A stretch of DNA of 10,408 bases from the NCBI GenBank assembly GCA_947465275.1, contig CANIAI010000044.1:1-10408 (forward strand). Reading direction: 5' to 3'. This document shows, piece after piece, positions 1 to 6,063 of the stretch. The notes beneath the pieces were generated by a model that was not told where the DNA came from, did no database searches, and saw nothing but the letters and a program-made list of their open reading frames with translations. The translations under genes and the position numbers were made by a program. The stretch's first letter is position 1. Each line of letters begins with the position of its first letter. Source of the stretch: Acidobacteriota bacterium. GTDB lineage: Bacteria > Acidobacteriota > Vicinamibacteria > Vicinamibacterales > UBA2999.

Positions 1-93
1 GCGGGCGTTCTCCCAGTCGTAGAAAGGCGCGTATTCGTCCCACCCTTCGAACCCTTCGGTGCTGGCGGCGGCGCGAGGCGTGCGGGGGGTCAT
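1..93 (-). CDS. N-terminal fragment of a probable SAM-dependent methyltransferase
   Basis: Partial gene cut by the left edge of the window; only the first 31 codons are present. The ATG is at 93-91 on the minus strand, two bases after the TAG stop of the upstream methyltransferase gene, with GGAG about ten bases upstream, so it looks translationally coupled. The visible protein has a short Ala/Pro/Thr-rich start, followed by a W-D-E-Y-A-P-F-Y-D-W-E-N-A segment. The Y-x-x-F-Y-D-W-E-N pattern resembles the N-terminal cap of many small class I methyltransferases, just before motif I. Motif I would lie outside the window, so the assignment rests on this pattern and on the methyltransferase next door. 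It could be an unrelated protein. Confidence 0.55.
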   Translation of the reverse strand, partial: MTPRTPRAAASTEGFEGWDEYAPFYDWENAR

Positions 94-95
94 CG

Positions 96-947
96 CTAGG
101 CGCTCCGCTGCCCGAGTGTCGCGAACAGCATCGTGTTCTGGATCTCGACGAAGGCCGGACCCGCGCTACGCGCCTCGGCCTCATAGGCGGCGAGCGCCTC
201 GAGGTAGTCGCGCCCGAGGGCGCGCACCTCGTTCGAGGCCGACGCCGCGAGCTGACGCCCGACCGCGTCACGGCGTTCACGCCAGATTGCCTCGTCGGGG
301 ACGCCCAGCTGCGTGAGCGACACCGGGAACAGGCGTACGTCGAGCGCCTCGATCCCGTGCGCGGCGAACAGTGACGGCACCAGGGGACCAATGCCGGCAC
401 CCGCGCCGTCCGCGAGGTCGCTCCCCCGCTCGGTCATCGCGGCCCCGAAGAAGCGCCCAGCCGCCGCGAACGCCGCGCGGCCGCTCGGGAGCGAACTATG
501 GGTGATGCGGGCAGCGTTGTCGGGCTCGACCACAAGGATGCGGCCGCCGGTTCGCGTCACCCGGGCGAACTCACGGATCGCCGTGTGGACCTCACAGACC
601 AGCTGCAACACCGCCACGCAGAGGGTGGCGTCGAATGTCCCGTCCCTGAACGGCAGCCGGCAGGAGTCGCCGGCGACGTAGCGCGCGCGCACGTTGTGCG
701 ACGTGGTCTCGCGGCGGGCCTCCTGGACGTGCTCGCGACGGATGTCGACGCCCGTCATGCGCAGCTGCGCGATGTCGAGCCGGCCGATCGCCATCTCGGC
801 AACGCCACGCCGGCAGCCGACGTCGAGCAGGTGCGTGCCGGGCCTGGGCCGCAGCGTCTCGCGGATGAAGTCGGTGAACGCGTCGTCCCACCACTCCTCC
901 CGGAGGTGCTTCAGCGTCGGCGACGTGAGCGCGTCGGTTGGATGCAT
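96..947 (-). CDS. Class I SAM-dependent methyltransferase
   Basis: Predicted cytoplasmic methyltransferase of 283 residues, substrate unknown. Motif I (LLDVGCRRG, about residues 40-48) forms the SAM-binding loop. An acidic residue at the end of beta 2 (GVDIR, Asp about 68) would contact the ribose. The GDSCRLPF-DGTFD stretch (about 93-106) corresponds to motifs II/III, and RVTRTGGRILVVEPDN (about 129-144) is the usual post-motif of the Methyltransf_11/25 group. The C-terminal half carries an extra helical region to about residue 283 that may shape the substrate pocket. I chose the ATG at 947 rather than the in-frame ATG at 977. The later start has AGGGGG immediately upstream and leaves a 7-base gap to the previous gene, whereas 977 would overlap that gene by 23 bases. 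It is the fourth gene of the ABC-transporter operon. Small-molecule, lipid or quinone methylation are all possible. Confidence 0.88.
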   Translation of the reverse strand: MHPTDALTSPTLKHLREEWWDDAFTDFIRETLRPRPGTHLLDVGCRRGVAEMAIGRLDIAQLRMTGVDIRREHVQEARRETTSHNVRARYVAGDSCRLPFRDGTFDATLCVAVLQLVCEVHTAIREFARVTRTGGRILVVEPDNAARITHSSLPSGRAAFAAAGRFFGAAMTERGSDLADGAGAGIGPLVPSLFAAHGIEALDVRLFPVSLTQLGVPDEAIWRERRDAVGRQLAASASNEVRALGRDYLEALAAYEAEARSAGPAFVEIQNTMLFATLGQRSA

Positions 948-954
948 GGGCCCC

Positions 955-1686
955 CTAGTCGGAAACGGCCCACTCACCCGGCACGATCGGCCGCGTGCGC
1001 GGCAGCACGCCGCGGCGCGACAGATGGCCGACGTACGCGAGCACGCCGACGAATACCACGAGCTTCACGGCGTCCGAGACGCGCGAGACGGGCAGCACCT
1101 TCCAGAGCACGCCCAGAATCGGCTGCGCAATGGCGACCGCCCAGACCGACCCGTAGAAGTACCGCCGCTCGTGCCCTTCCCCCTGCGTCGACCACTTCAC
1201 GCGCGGGAGCTGGCCGAACGCCCCGAGCAGCCAGAACGTGCCCGCGATCGGAAAGTAGGCCACGTCGTACATCTGCCGCAGGCGCCAGTGCCCTGTCGCC
1301 GCCGCCCACGCGAGCCCCGCGATGTTCAGCACGGCGAACGCAATCACCTCACCCCACGCGGTCGTGTAGCAGACGCGGCGGTAGAGCGGGTTTGGACGGT
1401 CTTCGGTGAACCGGATGATATAGGGCACCGGCTCGCAGCCGGGCAGCCGGCCGCGCAGTCCGGCGATGCCCGTGCCGAGCAGCACGACGCCGAGCCACAT
1501 CAGGATGCGTGCGTCGAATCCACGCTCGAACAGCTGGAACGTGAGGGGGCCGGGCGCGATGAAGAAGACGAAGATCCAGAGCGGCCAGTGATTGAACCGG
1601 TAATGCAGCTTGTTGCGAAACCTGATCGTCCGCTCGGTATCGAGCTCGATGTAGTGCGCGTCTGTCTGGACCCGTTCCCTCAGCAT
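955..1686 (-). CDS. Hypothetical polytopic membrane protein
   Basis: Protein of 243 residues that I do not recognise. A charged N-terminal 34 residues is followed by about six hydrophobic segments, at roughly residues 36-54, 60-78, 108-130, 140-160, 179-199 and 207-222, and a short basic tail. There is a 30-residue polar loop between segments 2 and 3 (containing the only well-spaced Cys, C-E-P-V-P) and a charged loop between segments 4 and 5 (K-W-S-T-Q-G-E-G-H-E-R-R). No signal peptide or catalytic motif is evident. The start is the ATG at 1686, six bases after the ATPase gene ends. It sits between the transporter ATPase and a methyltransferase in the same operon, so it is probably co-expressed with both. 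It could be a transporter accessory subunit or an unrelated integral-membrane enzyme; the sequence does not decide. Dense coding and codon usage matching its neighbours support it as a real gene. Confidence 0.82.
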   Translation of the reverse strand: MLRERVQTDAHYIELDTERTIRFRNKLHYRFNHWPLWIFVFFIAPGPLTFQLFERGFDARILMWLGVVLLGTGIAGLRGRLPGCEPVPYIIRFTEDRPNPLYRRVCYTTAWGEVIAFAVLNIAGLAWAAATGHWRLRQMYDVAYFPIAGTFWLLGAFGQLPRVKWSTQGEGHERRYFYGSVWAVAIAQPILGVLWKVLPVSRVSDAVKLVVFVGVLAYVGHLSRRGVLPRTRPIVPGEWAVSD

Positions 1687-1692
1687 CGCCGG

Positions 1693-2373
1693 TCAGAATA
1701 CCTCACCGGCACGTCCATCGCGCACGATCCGGCCCTCGCCGAGCAGCAGGACACGGTCGGCGACCGCCCGCACGAAGTCGATGTCGTGGGTGGCGGTCAG
1801 GACGGTGCGCCCGTCGGCGGCCAGGCTCCGCACGGTGCGTGCGAGCTCCGCGCGACGCGCCGGGTCGAGCGACGCGGTCGGTTCGTCCATCAGCAGCAGC
1901 GGCGGATTGACGGCGAGCGCGCGGGCGATCGCGACACGCTGCGCCTCGCCCCCCGAGAGCTCGTGCGGGTATGCCTGCGCCCGCTCGGCGATGCCGAGCG
2001 CCGCGAGGCGCGCGTGGGCGTCGCGTTCCGCGGAGGCGCGGTCGGTGCCGAACACGTGCACCGGCGCGAGCCACACGTTCTCGAGCGCGGTCCGGTGCGC
2101 GAAGAGGTGGTGGAACTGGAACACGATCCCCACGGTGCGATGGAGGGCGGCCGGCGGCGGGGCGTTCCCCTCGACGAGCGTGACGTCACCCACCCGGATG
2201 CGACCGCGGGCGAATGGATCGAGCCCGGCGACGGCACGCAGGATGGTCGTCTTCCCGCTGCCCGAGGGCCCCATCAGTGCCACCACTCCGCCCGGCGGCA
2301 CCACGAACGACAGGTCATCGACGACGGGCCGTCCGCCCCTGACGATCGTCAGCCCGTCGACCTGCAGCAGCAT
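1693..2373 (-). CDS. ABC transporter ATP-binding protein, polar amino acid type
   Basis: Cytoplasmic ATPase subunit of 226 residues that would power import with the adjacent permease. All nucleotide-binding elements are intact: Walker A GPSGSGKTT (about residues 35-43), Q-loop Gln about 86 in VFQFHHLF, signature LSGGEAQR (139-146), Walker B LLLMDEP (159-165) with the catalytic Glu, D-loop SLD, and the switch His in TATHD (about 196). The LF-HRTALENV stretch after the Q-loop is typical of the GlnQ/HisP family. At 226 residues it is slightly shorter than the usual 240-250. The start is the ATG at 2373, where the permease TGA and this ATG share one base (TGATG) and a GGAG lies nine bases upstream. 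The in-frame upstream start at 2454 would add 27 Arg/Pro/Ala-rich residues lying over the end of the permease gene and is rejected. Family assignment is secure; the substrate is inferred from the partner. Confidence 0.93.
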   Translation of the reverse strand: MLLQVDGLTIVRGGRPVVDDLSFVVPPGGVVALMGPSGSGKTTILRAVAGLDPFARGRIRVGDVTLVEGNAPPPAALHRTVGIVFQFHHLFAHRTALENVWLAPVHVFGTDRASAERDAHARLAALGIAERAQAYPHELSGGEAQRVAIARALAVNPPLLLMDEPTASLDPARRAELARTVRSLAADGRTVLTATHDIDFVRAVADRVLLLGEGRIVRDGRAGEVF

Positions 2374-3893
2374 CACGCGCGGCTCCAGCTGCGCTCGATG
2401 CGTCGCGCCAGGCGGGCGAGCGGCAGCGACAGGACCAGGTAGAAGCCGGCGCACAGCAGGCCGGGCACGAGCCAGCTGCCGATGTTGGCGGCGAGGATGG
2501 ACGTCTGTTTCGTCAGCTCGACGACCGTGATCACCGACACGAGCGAGCTGTCCTTGAGCAACGCGACGAAGTCATTGGTCATCGGCGCCAGCGCGAGCCT
2601 GAACGCCTGGGGGCCGCGAACCAGGCGCAGCGTCTGCCACGTGCTGAAGCCGAGCGCGCGCGCGGCATCCAGCTGCCCCTTCGGGATCGCTTCGAGGGCG
2701 CTGCGGTAGATCTCGCTCTCGTACGCGGCGTAGTTGAGTCCGAGGCCGAGGATTGCGGCCGCCAGCGCCGGCAGCTGCACCACGGCCGCCAGTCCGAAGT
2801 AGAGGAAGAACAACTGCAGCAGGAGCGGCGTCCCCCTGACCACCTCGACATACAGGACGAGCGCGAACCGAAGCCATCCCGGGCCGTAGACCCGGCCCGC
2901 CGCGATGCCGGCCCCGACACAGACGGCGAGCAGCATCGATGCACACGACAGCAGCACCGTCAGGACGACCGCGCGCAGGAACGAGGGCAGGTAGTTCGCC
3001 AGCGCCGCCAGCTCACCCCGGTCGGACGTGGCGCGCGACGCGGAGACACCGGCCTCGGGCGTGCCGCCGGCGTTGCCCAGCACGCGCGCGTAGAGCCCCG
3101 GCTGGTCGGCGTTCCAGAGGCCCCAGGTGCGGAAGATCCGCTCGAGGCGGCCGTCCCGCATCGCCTGTCTGAGGATGTCGTCGATGTCGTCGCGAAGGCC
3201 GGCAGCCGCCGGCGGCAGCACGGCGACGTAATGCCCGACGGCGAGCGGCACCGGCTGGTTGAGGAGGCCGGCATTGCGGCGAACGCCACGCTCGGCGAGC
3301 ACCTGATCGAGCACGACCGCGTCCACGCGGCCGAGCGCCAGGTCGGTGTACGGGTGCACGTCGTCCTCGTACGTCACGGGCACCACCCCGAGCCGCGATG
3401 CCTCCATGAGCAGGTCGGCGGCCTGCGTGGCGCCGAGGGTCGCGACGCGGCGGCCGGACAGGTCGGCCAGCGTGCGGAAGCGGCCAGCGTCGGCGGCGCG
3501 GACCGTGAGGACCTCCCGGAACTCGTAATACGGGACCGTCACCGCCAGGCGAGCCCGTCGTGCGGGGCTGTCCTCGACGCCGCCGAGCGCGACGTCGACG
3601 TCGCCGCGGCGCACCGCCGCCTCCAGGGTGGTGAAGCCGGTCTGCACGAACACTGGTCGGCGGCCGAGCCCCTGCGCGAGCAGCGCCGCGACCTCGACGT
3701 CGAACCCTTCCACCGTCGAGGGGTCGCTTGCGCGCGCCTCGATGAAGGGAGCACCGCCTTCCGCGTCACCACCCCAGCGCAGCGGCGGCGGCTGGGCCGA
3801 GACCACGCCGCCCAGCAGCAGGAGCACCGCGAGCAGCGCGGACACTGTCCTGCACGCGGAACTTTTGTCCCGGTCTGTCTCAGAAGCTGCCAT
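2373..3893 (-). CDS. Fused substrate-binding protein / ABC permease, polar amino acid family
   Basis: Protein of 506 residues combining two usually separate transporter parts. Residues about 14-34 form a signal peptide or anchor (hydrophobic Leu/Val run ending VSA-Q). Residues about 38-265 are a family 3 solute-binding domain: VEGFDVEVAALLAQGLG near the start, LEAAVRRGDVDVALGG, then ARRARLAVTVPYY, and a GRVDAVVLD segment in lobe 2. A 30-residue Ala/Gly-rich linker leads to a HisM/GlnP-type permease (about 299-500) with hydrophobic segments near 303-332, 341-372, 374-393 and 470-494. Its EAA loop (EAIPKGQLDAARALGFSTWQTLRL, about 401-424) docks on the ATPase. Such fusions are known in the GlnP type of glutamine transporters. 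The start is the ATG at 3893, because the signal peptide begins there; the open frame continues to 4496 but is not coding-like. It is first gene of the operon. A polar amino acid is the likely substrate; the exact one is unknown. Confidence 0.92.
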   Translation of the reverse strand: MAASETDRDKSSACRTVSALLAVLLLLGGVVSAQPPPLRWGGDAEGGAPFIEARASDPSTVEGFDVEVAALLAQGLGRRPVFVQTGFTTLEAAVRRGDVDVALGGVEDSPARRARLAVTVPYYEFREVLTVRAADAGRFRTLADLSGRRVATLGATQAADLLMEASRLGVVPVTYEDDVHPYTDLALGRVDAVVLDQVLAERGVRRNAGLLNQPVPLAVGHYVAVLPPAAAGLRDDIDDILRQAMRDGRLERIFRTWGLWNADQPGLYARVLGNAGGTPEAGVSASRATSDRGELAALANYLPSFLRAVVLTVLLSCASMLLAVCVGAGIAAGRVYGPGWLRFALVLYVEVVRGTPLLLQLFFLYFGLAAVVQLPALAAAILGLGLNYAAYESEIYRSALEAIPKGQLDAARALGFSTWQTLRLVRGPQAFRLALAPMTNDFVALLKDSSLVSVITVVELTKQTSILAANIGSWLVPGLLCAGFYLVLSLPLARLARRIERSWSRA

Positions 3894-3949
3894 GGCCGTA
3901 AGGCTGACGCTTGCAGCTTCAAGTGAGTCGCCGCAAAAGGTGCACTTCT

Positions 3950-3976
3950 GAAGTATTCCCGCACCCGGGAGACTTC
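3950..3976. promoter_or_regulatory. Imperfect inverted repeat upstream of the ABC operon
   Basis: Left arm GAAGT-AT-TCCCG (3950-3961) and right arm CGGGA-G-ACTTC (3966-3976) pair over ten bases, with a small internal bulge and a 4-base loop. It lies 57-83 bases upstream of the permease start. It could be an operator or a leader hairpin. No run of T follows in either direction, so it does not look like an intrinsic terminator. I found no convincing sigma-70 or sigma-54 promoter for the ABC operon in this region. Confidence 0.3.
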
Positions 3977-4103
3977 TCTCGACCCCTGGAGCGATCTCCG
4001 ACGTGGACCGTAGGCCAAATGTCACGAGAAGGACCATCAGAACCGGATGAGTTGAGTGTACTTTCGGGCCGGGTGACCTGAACCGGCCAGTTGCCCTCGA
4101 GCG

Positions 4104-4119
4104 TGGCAGCGGAATTGCT
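4104..4119 (+). promoter_or_regulatory. Sigma-54 (-24/-12) promoter of the pseudo-receiver gene
   Basis: The plus strand reads TGGCAGCGGAATTGCT. Against the sigma-54 consensus TGGCACG-N4-TTGCW it matches TGGCA, TTGC and the final W, with GG (4105-4106) and GC (4117-4118) separated by exactly ten bases. Transcription would start near 4130, leaving a leader of about 13 bases with GGAG at 4132-4135 before the ATG at 4143. The core sits inside a perfect 8-base inverted repeat (GCAGCGGA 4106-4113 / TCCGCTGC 4119-4126), which may be incidental or an additional operator. Confidence 0.72.
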
Positions 4120-4142
4120 CCGCTGCGGGCCGGAGACACGCA

Positions 4143-4625
4143 ATGGGCTGGAGACACGAGATTCTGGTGGCCGCTCACAGCGCGGCGACCCGGACGTCGC
4201 TGAAGGCGTGGTTCGCAGCGACCCGCTACAACCTGACGGTCACCTCCAGCTTCCATGAGGGGCGTGATCGGCTGTCGCTGGCCAGCCCGGATCTGCTCGT
4301 CACCGAGGTGAAACTGGGGGAATACAACGGTCTGCAGCTCGCCGCCCGCGCGCGGCAGATGGGGACGCCGGCCATTGTGATTGGCCCGCCGGACATCGTG
4401 CTCGAGCGTGACGCGGAGCAACTCGACGCCTTGTACGTGTCCACCGTCAGGAAGAACGATCTCCTGGCCATCGTGGAGCACGTGCTCGCCCTGCATGCTT
4501 CCGAGGCATCGGACGGCGGCTGGGGCGCCGCCGCCCCTCAGCCCGACCCGACCTGCCGGTTTCTCTCGGCGAGACGTACCACCTGGCCGCCATCCATGCC
4601 GGGACGCTCGACCCTCTCGAACTGA
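4143..4625 (+). CDS. Degenerate response-regulator receiver domain protein
   Basis: Protein of 160 residues. Residues about 4-118 follow the CheY fold pattern: HEILVAA (beta 1), a helix with R-T-S-L-K-A-W, the SPDLLVTEVKLGEYNGLQLA beta 3 block (49-67), PAIVIG (beta 4) and ALYVSTVRKNDLLAIVEHVLA (beta 5/helix 5). Key residues are altered. Glu 55 replaces the phospho-acceptor Asp, the acidic pair after beta 1 is A-H, the Ser/Thr after beta 4 is Gly, and the Lys-Pro after beta 5 is Arg-Lys. It therefore probably cannot be phosphorylated and may be permanently 'on' or act as a protein-interaction module. No output domain follows; residues 121-160 are a Pro/Ser/Arg-rich tail. The start at 4143 has GGAG seven bases upstream. 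It is divergent from the ABC operon and has its own sigma-54 promoter. The family call rests on the beta 3 block and overall pattern. Confidence 0.75.
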   Translation: MGWRHEILVAAHSAATRTSLKAWFAATRYNLTVTSSFHEGRDRLSLASPDLLVTEVKLGEYNGLQLAARARQMGTPAIVIGPPDIVLERDAEQLDALYVSTVRKNDLLAIVEHVLALHASEASDGGWGAAAPQPDPTCRFLSARRTTWPPSMPGRSTLSN

Positions 4626-4643
4626 GGCACCGAGGCCGCGGCG

Positions 4644-4964
4644 TCAGGCGTGATTGCGTCGGCGATCGGTGCCCGGATCCTCCGGATCCGGCTCCCGACC
4701 TTCCTGCCGGCGTTCGGCGACGGCCATCAGGCGGAAGCCGCGTACCCCGAGGTCCTGCTCGAATTCCGACAGGAAGGCATCGAGCGTCTCCTGCGAGCGG
4801 TGCGCCCGGATCTGCCGTTCGGCACCCGGTCCGAGGACGACCACGGAATAGATCCCTCCCTCCGGACGGACGTCGACGCGCACCGATTCGTCCCCGCGCG
4901 TGTAGAGCCACTCGGTTCGCTCGAGCGCCCCTGCCTCAGTGGGCACGCGGCCGGTGAGCGTCAC
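4644..4964 (-). CDS. Small hypothetical protein coupled to the epimerase
   Basis: Protein of 106 residues, function unknown. I choose the GTG at 4964, whose GTGA overlaps the TGA of the epimerase gene and which has GAGG about seven bases upstream. This is the classic layout of translational coupling. An ATG at 5003 in the same frame would add 13 residues overlapping the epimerase and lacks a clear ribosome site. Residues about 17-80 look like one small alpha/beta domain: E-W-L-Y-T-R-G-D-E-S-V-R-V, then G-G-I-Y-S-V-V-V-L-G-P-G, then a helix L-D-A-F-L-S-E-F-E-Q-D-L and a G-F-R-L-M strand. The tail from about 84 is Arg/Glu/Asp/Pro-rich and probably disordered. There are no membrane segments, signal peptide or cysteines. 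Its stop is 18 bases from the stop of the convergent pseudo-receiver gene. Coupling suggests a role near nucleotide-sugar metabolism or its control, but that is inference only. Confidence 0.75.
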   Translation of the reverse strand: MTLTGRVPTEAGALERTEWLYTRGDESVRVDVRPEGGIYSVVVLGPGAERQIRAHRSQETLDAFLSEFEQDLGVRGFRLMAVAERRQEGREPDPEDPGTDRRRNHA

Positions 4965-5932
4965 GTGCGTGCCTCGGCGTTCTGCCGTTCGGTCTCGAGC
5001 CATGCGATGAAGCGCGCGACGCCCTCGGTGTAGGCGGTGGCCGGAGCGAACCCGAGCAGCCGCCGCGCCTTCTCGACGCTCGCCCAGGTCTGCGGAACGT
5101 CACCCGGCTGCTCCGGCAGCCAGCGGCGCTCGGCCTGGCGTCCCAACGCCTGCTCGAGGCCGGCGATCATGTCGAGCAGGCTCAGGGTCTGGTTGTTCCC
5201 GAGGTTGATCACCTCGTAACCGCTGGCGCGGTAGTCGATCGCCGCCCGGATCCCGCGGACGATGTCATCGACGAACGTGTAGTCACGCCGCGTCGACCCG
5301 TCACCGAACACGGGGAGCGACTCGCCCGCCATCAGCAGCTTCGCGAACTTGTGAATGGCGAGGTCCGGGCGCTGGCGCGGTCCGTACACGGTGAAGAAGC
5401 GGAGCGCGAGGAAGCGGATGCCGTAGAGGTGGCTGTACACGTGCCCGAGCAGTTCACCACTCACCTTCGTGCTGGCGTAGGGGCTGATCGGCTGGAGCAC
5501 GTGATCGTCCTCGCTCCACGGCACGCGCGGGTTCACGCCGTAAACGCTGCTCGATGAGGCGAACACGAACTGCCGGATCCCGCGTTCGCGGGCGAATTCG
5601 AGCAGGTTCTGCGTACCGGCGACGTTGACGTCCTGGTACGTGAGCGGGTCCTCGATCGACGGCCTCACGCCGGCCTTCGCGGCCAGGTGCACGATCGCGT
5701 CGAAGGTCCCCTCGAGACGGGACCACCAGGCGTCTCGCTGGCGCAGGTCGGCTTCGACGAGGCTCCAACGCGGGTTCGTCCGGTGCGCCGCGATGTTCCG
5801 TTCCTTGACGGCGCGCGGATAGAACGGATCGAAGTTGTCGATGACCGTCACGGCGTGACCGTCGGCCAGGAGAGAGTCGACCAGATGGCTGCCGATGAAG
5901 CCGGCGCCACCGGTAACGAGAACGCGTGTCAT
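4961..5932 (-). CDS. NAD-dependent epimerase, UDP-glucuronate 4-epimerase type
   Basis: Extended short-chain dehydrogenase/reductase of 323 residues, cytoplasmic, predicted to invert C4 of a UDP-uronic acid through a 4-keto intermediate using bound NAD. The Rossmann motif TGGAGFIGSH is at residues 7-16, IDNFDPFYP (about 31-39) follows beta 2, and HLAAKAGVRPSIEDP (82-96) is the family block. SSSSVYG (126-132) supplies the catalytic Ser/Thr, and the catalytic Y-A-S-T-K is Tyr 152/Lys 156. RRDYTFVDDIV (215-225), YEVINLGN (239-246) and LPEQPGDVPQTWASV (272-286) closely follow UDP-glucuronate 4-epimerases. Length is normal. A UDP-GlcNAcA 4-epimerase or another NAD-sugar enzyme is the main alternative. 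The ATG at 5932 has AGGT about eight bases upstream. It is separated from activator 1 by 131 bases without a recognisable promoter and overlaps the small hypothetical gene downstream. With the upstream dehydrogenase it would form a two-step UDP-uronate route. Confidence 0.9.
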   Translation of the reverse strand: MTRVLVTGGAGFIGSHLVDSLLADGHAVTVIDNFDPFYPRAVKERNIAAHRTNPRWSLVEADLRQRDAWWSRLEGTFDAIVHLAAKAGVRPSIEDPLTYQDVNVAGTQNLLEFARERGIRQFVFASSSSVYGVNPRVPWSEDDHVLQPISPYASTKVSGELLGHVYSHLYGIRFLALRFFTVYGPRQRPDLAIHKFAKLLMAGESLPVFGDGSTRRDYTFVDDIVRGIRAAIDYRASGYEVINLGNNQTLSLLDMIAGLEQALGRQAERRWLPEQPGDVPQTWASVEKARRLLGFAPATAYTEGVARFIAWLETERQNAEART

Positions 5933-6063
5933 GAACGACCTAGTGTACGCCGCGGCCGCGATCGCCGCAGCGATCCGTCGACGTCGTCACCGCGTCGAAG
6001 CCGAGTTTTGGTGAAGAACTGCGACGTGGCGGGCGAGACGGCGAGCCGACATCTGCCACGACC

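Noticed and set aside
694..2442. 582-codon plus-strand open frame opposite the methyltransferase, membrane protein and ATPase genes
   Set aside because: It is antisense to three genes with clear family motifs or good coding character. Its product is Arg/His/Asp-rich without motifs, as expected of a shadow frame in GC-rich DNA.
3231..3926. 231-codon plus-strand open frame opposite the binding-protein domain
   Set aside because: The opposite strand encodes a clear solute-binding domain, and this frame gives a His/Arg/Glu-rich product without motifs.
4067..4088. GGCCGG...CCGGCC repeat as an operator
   Set aside because: Each arm is itself a 6-base palindrome common in GC-rich DNA; nothing else supports it.
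3894..4496. Upstream in-frame extension of the permease fusion to an ATG at 4496
   Set aside because: The extension runs antisense through the pseudo-receiver gene and the intergenic region. A signal peptide starts right at the ATG at 3893.
4626..4643. Bidirectional terminator between the convergent pseudo-receiver and hypothetical genes
   Set aside because: Only 18 bases with a short GCCGCGGC palindrome; no long stem and no T run in either direction.
6035..6063. TGGCAGATGTCGGC on the minus strand as a sigma-54 promoter for the epimerase
   Set aside because: Spacing between GG and GC is nine bases, one short, and the TTGC element is missing.
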